Shown here: positions 19,875 to 28,564 of the stretch, in pieces | Position numbering within the stretch: position 1 is the stretch's first letter | Layout of the letters: every line of letters starts with the position of its first letter | Source of the DNA: Hypsibius dujardini | Taxonomy: Eukaryota > Tardigrada > Eutardigrada > Parachela > Hypsibiidae | Direction of reading: 5' to 3' | Length of the DNA stretch: 31,084 bases | Assembly (NCBI GenBank): GCA_001579985.1 | Contig: LRSR01006157.1 | Coordinates: 1-31,084, forward strand | Notes under the pieces: generated by a model | Told to the model about the DNA's origin: nothing | Seen by the model: the letters and a program-made list of their open reading frames with translations, nothing else | Databases searched by the model: none | Program-made: the position numbers and the translations under genes

Positions 19875-20395
19875 CCACCGTATATTATGACCGTAGTGAG
19901 CACAGTGTGTGTGCAGTGATAATATACGGATGGGTCTAAAAAGCACCGTAGAGCCACCGTATATTATGACCGCAGCGAGCACAGTGGGTGTGCGGTCATA
20001 ATAAACGGGTGGGTCTAAAAAGCACCGTAGAGCCACCGTATATTATGACCGCAGCGAGGACAGTGGGTGTGCAGTCATAATATACGGGTGGGTCTACAAA
20101 CCACCGTAGAGCCACCGTATATTATGACCGCAGTGAAGCACAGTGTGCGTGCAGTGATAATATACGGATGGGTCTAAAAAGCACCGTAGAGCCACCGTAT
20201 ATTATGACCGCAGTGAAGCACAGTGCGTGTGCAGTAATAATAAACGGGTGGATGTACAAAGCACCGTAGAGCCACCGTATATTATGACCGCAGTGAAGCA
20301 CAGTGTGTGTGCAGTCATAATAAACGGGTGGGTGTACAAAGCACCGTAGAGCCACCGTATATTATGACCGCAGTGAGCACAGTGCGTGTGCAGTC
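19875..20395. repeat. ~80-bp satellite, 6.5 units, each a hairpin
   Basis: Units start with CCACCGTATATTATGACC at 19875, 19954, 20033, 20112, 20192, 20272 and 20352, a period of 79-80 bp. Within each unit CCGTATATTATGAC is mirrored by GTCATAATATACGG (variants in some copies) about 25 bp on, so each unit can form a 14-bp stem with a GTGTGTGC-containing loop. Units differ by point changes, the hallmark of a moderately old tandem array. A minus-strand ORF across it is a repeat artefact. Confidence 0.93.
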
Positions 20396-20440
20396 TGGAG
20401 GCGGTGATGAAGAAAAAAGGGCGCGCGGATTCATCATTTA

Positions 20441-20712
20441 CCGTATGCTCGCGATCTCAAGGGACACTTTCCTGCCCTACCCGTAAATTTTAACCAACCC
20501 GGGCCATGCCTTTTCAGTGCCGTTCACCAATTAGCACGGCAGGGAGAAATACACGGAAAAGCACAACTGTACAATCAATCAATCGAGCACAATGAGTAAG
20601 CTGTGCTCCATTAGAACAATCCACCAATCAGCCAATCAGGCAAGAGTGAATCAGATTGAACCTTCAATCGAGTGCATGGCCATACTGAGGGGGCGGGGCT
20701 TAGCTGTCCCTT
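20441..20712. mobile_element. MITE-like element, family B, copy 3 (3' end truncated)
   Basis: The left end CCGTATGCTCGCGATCTCAA is intact; the body matches copy 1 up to GGCGGGGCTTAGCTGTCCCTT, where similarity stops and the terminal GAGATCGCGAGCATACGG expected from the left end is missing. Same orientation as copy 1. Confidence 0.8.
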
Positions 20713-20913
20713 GCACAAATGTGCACGAAGTTTTGTTCAAATTAATGTTAGTGATGTCTTTTCTGTTGGGAAATTTACAGTTAAAGTCACAGTTTTTTTA
20801 TTGAAAGTCGAATTTAAAATTTAGAACAGCTTGCTCAATCTAATTTTTCCGCTGGACCGGGCATTAAATCACAGATTGAGGAGAAAGCAGTGGCAAGTTC
20901 TAGCCAAGAGTGG

Positions 20914-21218
20914 TTCAAACTCAGACCGCCCTGATGGCTCAAACTCAGACCACACTGATGGCTCCAACTCAGACCACCCTGATGGCTCCAACTCAGACCA
21001 CACTGATGGCTCCAACTCAGACCACCCTGATGGCTCAAACTCAGACCACACTGATGGCTCCAACTCAGACCATCCTGATGGCTCAAACTCAGACCACCCT
21101 GATGGCTCCAACTCAGACCGCCCTGATGGCTTCAACTCAGACCGCCCTGATGGCTCAAACTCAGACCACCCTGATGGCTCAAACTCAGACCACCCTGATG
21201 GCTCAAACTCAGACCACC
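20914..21218. repeat. 24-bp minisatellite, about 12.5 copies
   Basis: The unit is GGCTCAAACTCAGACCACCC plus TGAT. Because 24 is divisible by 3, at least three frames stay open, giving 8-residue repeats such as GSNSDHPD in one frame and QTQTTLMA in another. Variable positions include both silent and replacing changes in each frame, so I see no sign of selection on a protein. Confidence 0.95.
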
Positions 21219-22211
21219 CAAAATTGTGGCCAAGTGTGTATTAAATTTCGCTCTCTTCAAATCGAAAATCCCCAAGTGCTTCTCCAGGACCAAATTCGAT
21301 CCCTCGTCTGCTTATGCTTGGAAATGAGAAAGCCAAACGGATGCGTGGTTTTATACCGCGATAAAAAAATACATAAAAAATTTAATCCTCAATAATGTTC
21401 ATCGATCGTCCCGCAAAGTTGCCCCATAAAATTGCACAAATTTTCCAGCGAAGTTTAACTTCCCGATTACATAAACCGATTTTCTTCTGCTTTTTTTAAG
21501 ACAGAATAAAAACCGATGCAAAAAGCAAAACGACCCAATCAATCAATCAATCGATTATTTAATCAATCAATCAATTATTAATCATTCAATCAATCGATTG
21601 ATTAATCAACCAATCAATTAATCAATCAAACAATTGTTTAATCAACCAATCAATTGATCACTCAATCAATCGATCGATCGATTCCCCAACTTTTTCATCG
21701 CCAATTTCAGCCTGCCTCCACCATGCAATCTCTCCGGCCAATTTCAAAAGAGAATAAAAACAGCAAAAGACAAACAAAAAAGCATAACAAATTGAATTCT
21801 CAATATATTTAAGGTCCCTCGATCGATTCGGAAAACTTTCCTTTTCAATTCGAAAGTTCCCAAAATTTTCCAACGTTTTCCAAATTTTTTCAGCCAATTC
21901 CAGCCTGCTTTTACCATACAAATTTTTCCCCTCTATTTCGAAGATCAAACACCGAAACACAAACGCAAAAACATGAGCAACAATAAACGACGCAACTCAC
22001 CATCGCTTCGATGAAGAAGAATAATAGAGGCGAAATAGATTCCCACGCGAAAATTCCCACACAAAATGAGTCGCTTTATTTAATCCGCTCTCCTCTCTGC
22101 AAGTAATCCCCGTGCAATATGAAAAAAAAGTGATGACAAATTCCGTTTCCGTAGAGGCAGGGGCTAAGCAACAGCAGCAGCAGCAGCGGAAGGGATTAAG
22201 GAAGTGCAGAA
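21219..22211. other. Spacer with CAAT arrays; no supported gene
   Basis: (CAAT)n/(ATCA)n runs with ATCGAT interruptions fill 21536-21682, and a (CAG)5 run lies near 22169. A 57-codon open tail follows the minisatellite in one frame (CIKFRSLQIENPQVLL), but nothing else supports it. Confidence 0.4.
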
Positions 22212-22535
22212 ACTGGGTGTACTGTACTGGGTGTACTGTACTGGGTGTACTGTACTGGGTGTACTGTACTGGGAGTACTGTACTGGGTGTGCTGTACTGG
22301 GTGTGCTGCACTGGGTGTACTGTACTGGGTGTGCTGTACTGAGTGTACTGTACTGGGTGTACTGCACTGGGTGTACTGTACTGGGTGTACTGTACTGGGT
22401 GTGCTGCACTGGGTGTGCTGTACTGAGTGGGATGTACTAGGTGTGCTGTACTGGGTGGGATGTACTGGGTGTAGTGCACTGGGTGTAGTGCACTGGGTGT
22501 GCTGTACTGGGTGGGATGTACTGGGTGTACTGTAT
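22212..22535. repeat. 15-bp tandem array GTGTACTGTACTGGG
   Basis: About 21 units with variants (GTGCTG, GAGTAC, GTGGGATGTACTG). Long ORFs on both strands here are artefacts of a period divisible by three. An inverted relative follows at 22684-22939. Confidence 0.95.
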
Positions 22536-22683
22536 TGCGTACAAACTATCAATCTCCAGCGAGTTTTCAAAAGATGTTACTTTCCTACAATTTAATTTGC
22601 TCCTCTGATTTCTGTTGTGTTGCCGAACCAAAATTACTTGGCTTGTTTTTCTACACGCAGTTGAAAAACATTACACTACAAAA

Positions 22684-22939
22684 CAGTACAGTACGTTACA
22701 CGACTGATTACAGTGCAGTACACTCAATACAGTACACCAGTACAGTATACTCAGTACAGTACACTCATTACAGTACACTCAGTGCAGTACACCAGTACAG
22801 TACACTCAGTACAGTACACCAGTACAGTACACTCAGTACAGTATACTCAGTACAGTACACTCATTACAGTACACCAGTACAGTACACCAGTACAGTACAC
22901 TCAGTACAGTACACCAGTACAGTACACCAGTACAGTACA
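22684..22939. repeat. Tandem array CAGTACAGTACAC(TC), inverted relative to 22212-22535
   Basis: About 18 units of 13-15 bp built on AGTACAGTACAC. Read on the other strand it is GTGTACTGTACT, the core of the preceding array. Confidence 0.95.
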
Positions 22940-24246
22940 TGTTTAAGTACGTACCTTCCGTCTTTCCTTCATTATCGTGGCAATTCACCTGGGAGTACCT
23001 GTTGGTGTGGTGTGTGTAATCGGTTGACAGGGATGTGGAAAGGGAAATCCAAAGAAAAAAGGGGAATAGTCCAATTGAAAGGGGGAGATTGAGAAACAAA
23101 AGAGATCCTTTGGAAAGGAGGAGAGAGTTGACAGACGGACGCAAATCGACTTCCTCACAGTTGAAAGCGGCTTTCAGGGATGAAAATTGTGTGTGTGTTG
23201 TTAATTCCACACCCGGGCCACAGCTGCTGCAATGGAATTGGAATACATTTCTGTTGTGGAATTGGATTCAATCAAAAGTTGTTTTACTTCCAACTCCACT
23301 ACAAATTGGACCTCGACATTTGATTTGATTTGATCCGCACATCGATTTCCTTCTTCATTCGCAACGAAATTCAAGCGGCCACTGACGGGCATTTTACAGG
23401 GCGAGAATTGTGTTATGCCCAAAAGATAGAATTTAACGTGCAAATGCGGAGTAAACGAAGTGTTTCCGGTGGAAAGTGGATACAGCTCCACTTCCACTTC
23501 CACCACGGGCAACAATGTGGAGCTCCACCGAGAACGGTCAGTGGAAGTGGAGTTGTAATCTTCCAGGTGGTTAAATCGCCCTCTGTCTTCCTTATTCTCC
23601 CTTTTCTTCCCACACCGCCGCGGCCACACACACATTACACAAAAATGTGGGATAAATAGAATCCCCGAAAACAGACGCGGCGGCAGCACACAGGTGAAGG
23701 CATAAATCGGCTTAATAATCGATACTCTGTCTCGACGCGCGCGCCGCGCGTGTGAAAGTCCCGTTGTAAAAACAGCTTGAGATCCCACACCACACGGAAC
23801 ACAGGCAAGCCAGCGAAGCACGCACTCTAAAGCGAGTCCCCAGCGCGATCGAATTGATATACCAACCTATTTCCTCGATAGATAAGAACAGCGTACGAGG
23901 AGTGGGACGTTTAATCGGTCAGTGACACCTCCACTGTGTTTACCTGCACACGCGTCTCTGATTGCTTGATTGATTTCAGGCATTGCCTTGTCTCGGTTGA
24001 TTGATTCTGCCGGGTGTGCAGCACAAGACTGCATGCGTAGTGCAAGTGTTTTGCGAAAACCCCCCTGGCAATTCCGCGAAGGACGGGAGAGGCAGGAGGA
24101 GAGAGGTTGAGAAAACGCGGAGAGATAAGGAAACATGACAGCGATGTGAGACTGGGGAATTGGTGATGTAGACAGTAGACATTGACGGGGTGATGCGATG
24201 TGATGTGCAGGACTACACACCACACATATAACAACACATGTGCCGG
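22940..24246. other. Spacer; no supported gene
   Basis: Several frames of 60-200 codons are open on both strands but none has a recognisable domain. Visible structure: a small hairpin region of CCACTTCCACTTCCAC against GTGGAAGTGGAG (about 23490-23555), a CG palindrome at about 23738-23751, and a family C fragment at about 23886-23920 (GCGTACGAGGAGTGGGACG). Confidence 0.35.
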
Positions 24247-24407
24247 AACACACACGCACACACACACACACACAGGCGCGCTCACAGACACACACACAGA
24301 CGCGCGCGCGCACACACGCACACAGACGCGCGCGCACAGACACGCACAGACGCGCGCGCGCACACAAGCACACAGACGCGCGTGCGCGCGCGCACACACA
24401 CGCACGG
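24247..24407. repeat. (CA)n / (CG)n alternating purine-pyrimidine tract
   Basis: CACACA runs alternate with GCGCGCG blocks, for example ACGCGCGCGCGCACACACG, over about 160 bp. Such alternation is the classic Z-DNA-prone composition. A TATATA tract follows at 24511-24542. Confidence 0.95.
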
Positions 24408-24750
24408 GCAATGATCGAGGGAGCCGGGGAATCGGGATAAAGGGTTCCCGGACATCGATATGTGTACATACGAGTGTACCGTTATTATACATTGTATGCA
24501 CATATTCATACATATATATATATATATTTATATATATATATGTCCGTGAGTCTGACGAAGTGCTTCCGATCGATCTTCCCGGGGTTTTTTTTCCTTCTTC
24601 CTCTTTTTGCTCGTCTCTTCCACTTATCCACAAACAGACAGAGGACCGATACCACACACAAACCACTCCTCGAACAAGAGGATCCCCTTCTTCCTCTCTT
24701 CAACTAGTTGCGTGCCGCGTTAAAAATAACTCCCCCCCCCCTTCCTCTCG

Positions 24751-24758
24751 TATATAAA
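24751..24758 (+). promoter_or_regulatory. TATA-box-like TATATAAA
   Basis: TATATAAA lies 82 bp before the start of the candidate gene at 24840, after a C-rich tract. The distance suits a start site near 24785 and a short 5' UTR. Confidence 0.4.
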
Positions 24759-24839
24759 CGTATAAACGGGCGAAGGAAGTTCTGAGAGACGGCGAAGGAA
24801 GTGCTGGAAGACGGCCTGACCTGAACCTGTGGCGGTGAT

Positions 24840-25239
24840 ATGGCGGCGAACCGGCAGGGTCCGCGGCGTGGGAACGTGTTGTTTCAGAAATTTGGATTCG
24901 TAGTCCACGAGGCGAATTCTTACTGCAGGAAATTGTTGAAGGAAAAAATTTCCGCTTTATGTGGCACGTAATTTTACAAATTAATGCCGTATATTTGAAA
25001 ACAAACGTGCGAAAATAGCGAGAGCCGTGTAAACTGCTGCCTCATTCAATTAACCCGCCGATCTGCGATACCATCATCAGGGAAATTTATACGGATCCAG
25101 CCATCCGTGTTGGCCCATATATAATTCAACATCGTTTGCATAGCATGCAAATGCCGGTGATAAAATTAAACCCATAAAACGAAGTTGCGTGAAACGACTA
25201 TCTCGATCCTAAACCCAGGTCTCTCTCTCTCTATCCGTC

Positions 25240-25320
<81 letters not shown>

Positions 25321-26017
25321 TGCTCCAAAGGGATTTCCGGTGTACTCGGCGGGTACTTGCCGGTCCGCGACATCCTGCCCATCCCCTCAGACTCTATCCC
25401 CGGATGTATGGGACTCGATGGCCAGTTTGTGAATACACAAACGCCGGTGTGAGCATGAGTGGGATGAGCACAGTATAATGTAGGAGACTGGAGAGTGAGC
25501 TCCCCCCGATCAATAACACAGCACGCGGGATGGATGTCACATATATAAACGTAATCATAGAGTTAATTTTGCAGACCGATACTTTGACAGCTCTCGGGTG
25601 CCATATAAAATACTACCCGCCATTCCCGGATGATCGTCTGGTGGTTGTGGTTGTGGGAAACACTGATCACCAACCGCTTCATTATTCAAGGCTCCCCTAC
25701 AGCGTCTTTGTGTGCTGTGGTCTTCGTCGTCGTAAGTTGTCTTCGTGGCGTCGTGTCTCCCCACATACAAGCAAATCAGTCGGGAACCCTTGCGTGCGAC
25801 GGTTTAATATAAAGTGCGGCGACTTGTGTTGCCACGAATTGTCTGTCTCCCTTCTGCCTGCCCGCCTGTCTGTCCCATGTCCCCTGCTGCAGTTTGTAGT
25901 TCAGCTTCCTCCCTACCGGCCTGGAGAGCGACGCTGTTGTGTGCATTGAATCGACCATGTTCGGGAACATTGCATAATAGATGGAAATTCACACCGCCCT
26001 GGGACCCAGGCAGATAA
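24840..26017 (+). CDS. Candidate multi-exon gene of unknown function
   Basis: An ATG at 24840 (context GGTGATATGG) opens a 43-codon frame, MAANRQGPRRGNVLFQKF and on to SALCGT. It has a possible donor at 24968 (AC/GTAATT) and a TATA-like box upstream. Downstream pieces join in phase: 25331-25446 (GISGVLGGYLPVRDILP, PSDSIPGCMGLDGQFVN), 25575-25731 (acceptor ATTTTGCAG, donor GTAAGT; LGCHIKYYPPFPDDRLV) and 25893-26017 (acceptor after a strong pyrimidine run; ends TPPWDPGR). The last two exons and their splice sites are the best part. The link from exon 1 to 25331 needs an extra exon near 25081 with a weak donor, and it crosses a CTGT array. I recognise no family, and other frames are also open locally. 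Treat it as a hypothesis. Confidence 0.28.
25240..25320. repeat. (CTGT)n tetranucleotide array
   Basis: About 20 near-perfect CTGT units, preceded by (CT)n at 25220-25232. Confidence 0.98.
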
Positions 26018-26140
26018 GAGCCGATTGCATCATGAAAATAACAACCTACACTTGTCTTCGGCGCGCAGAACGAGAACACAAAAAAGGCTAAATCTCACGA
26101 TAAAAGGCGACAGATATCGTCTCAACCTGACACAACAAGC

Positions 26141-26175
<35 letters not shown>

Positions 26176-26418
26176 GTCTGTCTGTCTGTCTGTCTGTCTC
26201 CCTGCCTGTCTCCCTGCCTGTCTGTCTGTTTTTCTATCTGTCTGTCTGTTTGTCTGCCTGCCTGTCTGCGAATAGAATGCAGACTGCATATTGAGAACAA
26301 TGACATCCGTCATGCGAGAGGGTTGGGAAGATCAAAATTAGAAAGTTTAAAAAAAAATACAAACGTTGTCTTAAATCGGTTTCAATGGGCAAAAAGGACA
26401 GTCATAAAATATCTGCGG
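26018..26418. other. Spacer with CTGT array, downstream of transporter 2
   Basis: A (CTGT)n array with CCTGCCTG variants fills 26138-26270. The remainder is the 3' flank of the minus-strand transporter and shows nothing else. Confidence 0.7.
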
Positions 26419-27090
26419 TTATATAGCAATTTTTTGGGAAGCGGACTGGGTGCTTGTATCAGTGTCCCGGGATGAGAGGCTTTCACCGGATAAATGCGTC
26501 GCGGACCGGCGCTTCCAGAGGTACCACGCCAGGGCGCCCTCCAATGGCAGCAGACACCCGCCGCAGGTCATCACAATGCTTATCACCTACAAACGGACAG
26601 TTCAGATTACCAAGGCTGTCGTACTGCTGTTGGAACAACGTGTCTGAATCTGTCAAAGCCGATTTTTCGCCCATTCAAATTGGATCGCTTCAATTTTAAA
26701 TGTTATTCCGTGATACGCAGTGAAAAATTACCAGGAAGGCTGCGTAGAAACTTCCGGTCTGATCGCGGATGGCGCCGATGATCGGGGGGCCCACCAGGAA
26801 GGCAATGCCTTGAATAGTGATGAGCAGTCCGACGGCGCTTGGAAGACGTTCCAGGCCGAAGAGGTCGGCGGTTAGGACGGCGTTCATCACCATGAAGGAG
26901 CCGGCGCAGAAGCCGAAACTGCCGGCAAACATGGCGAGTTGGATGTAGGTAGTGGCAAAAACTGCAAAGAAGACGGATAGGCAGATAAGACAGACGAACA
27001 GTGAGTGAGATAGACAACAGACAAGCAGGCAGGCAGGCAGACAGACAGGCAGACAGACAGACAGACAATCAAACAGACAGGCAGACAGGC

Positions 27091-27123
<33 letters not shown>

Positions 27124-27799
27124 GGCAAGCAGACAGACAAGCAGGCAGACAGACAGACAGTCAGACAGACAGACAGGACAGACAGTCAGATAGACCCTCG
27201 ATCAGAGAAGAAGGAAACGGGACAGACATGTCGAAGTTCGCGTTGACAGGCGAAACTTACCGAAACTAAGAGCAACGGACGCTGTCGCCGCAAAAACCAT
27301 CACACAAAATCCCCACTTCCGAGGAATGATCTGGAAGTCGGAGAACCACCCGAATCCCACGCGGCCCAACAAATCGCAGACGCCCATGATGGACACAAAC
27401 GAAACGGCCTCCTTCTTGCTCAGTCCCATATCCTGGGCATGTGCCGGTAGGATCAGGTACACCGACAGGTAACCGAACGATGACAACATCACAGCAGAAC
27501 TGAACGTCAGAAACAGACGGTTTTTCAATAAGGAGAAGTCGAACAGACGGCCGGAGTCCGCGCCGCCTCTCAGATGCCGCGGCCAGGCGTAGACAAATAG
27601 CGCTGCCTGGCGGAGATTCTGTCGAATGCCTTTTCCGCTGATTCTGCGGAGCCGTCGGGGACGCTGCTCCACTGTGACAATGTTTTCGGGAATGCTCAAC
27701 AGCGAGGCACCCAAGATGAATCCACCAGCACCTCGGGTCGGGTAGAGCGCGGTTTCGTACCTGAGAAAAAGCTGGCCTGGTTAGAATGACAAGGACAGG

Positions 27800-27849
<50 letters not shown>

Positions 27850-27903
27850 AGCAGACAAGCAGGCAGATAGACAGACAATCAAACAGACAGACAGACAGAC
27901 AAT

Positions 27904-27934
<31 letters not shown>

Positions 27935-27939
27935 GCAGG

Positions 27940-27970
<31 letters not shown>

Positions 27971-28448
27971 TCAGACAGACAGCCCGTCAGCGAATATATT
28001 TCCATGCGTACATCTCTTCCTTCACAGACAGTGACGAAGGGATGTGTCGAATTTGCTTCGTGCTCATGTGAGTGGACGGATAAATCTGCACAACGACACT
28101 TCCCGGTTCCCGGCGACTGGCTTCGGTGAATTGCGCCGGTTCCCTGGCTGTCCGCTTCAACGGGACCGCCCGGTAGAGAAGTCCGGCCACGCAGAGGTGG
28201 AAGCTTAAGGCGCCAAGGATCAAGATGCATCCATGGATTGTGTACCGCTCGATCAGGATGTTCAGGAGGACGGGAATGAGGAAGCTACCCACTCCACTGC
28301 CGGCCATAGACAGACCGTTTGCCAGGGATCTCCGCTTGTCGAAGTACCTTCCGACCATGACTGAAAATCAAAAACACAAATATTTTTTATGTCTACCTGT
28401 CTACTTGTCTATCTCTCTGTCCGTCTACCTGTCTGTCTACCTGTCTAC

Positions 28449-28482
<34 letters not shown>

Positions 28483-28521
28483 GTCTATCTGCCTGTCTAT
28501 CTGCCTGTCTGTCTTGTCTGC

Positions 28522-28564
<43 letters not shown>

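Noticed and set aside
20122-20355. 77-codon minus-strand ORF with repeated HPPVYYDCTH-like text
   Set aside because: It is the translation of the 80-bp satellite units; the reading frame persists only by chance over three units.
19875-20395. CRISPR array
   Set aside because: Repeats are 80 bp, contiguous without unique spacers and in an intron-bearing animal genome.
20831-21395. Repetitive 137- and 161-codon ORFs over the 24-bp minisatellite
   Set aside because: Several frames on both strands are open because the period is divisible by three, and unit differences show no bias towards silent changes in any frame.
21997-22946. Tyr/Gln/Ser-rich and Cys/Val-rich ORFs over the GTACTGT arrays
   Set aside because: They are translations of a 15-bp tandem repeat; no flanking coding signal or splice sites support them.
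23867-24666. Cys/Val/Ala-rich and His/Thr-rich ORFs over the CA/CG tract
   Set aside because: Dinucleotide repeats lack stop codons in all frames, so the openness is not informative.
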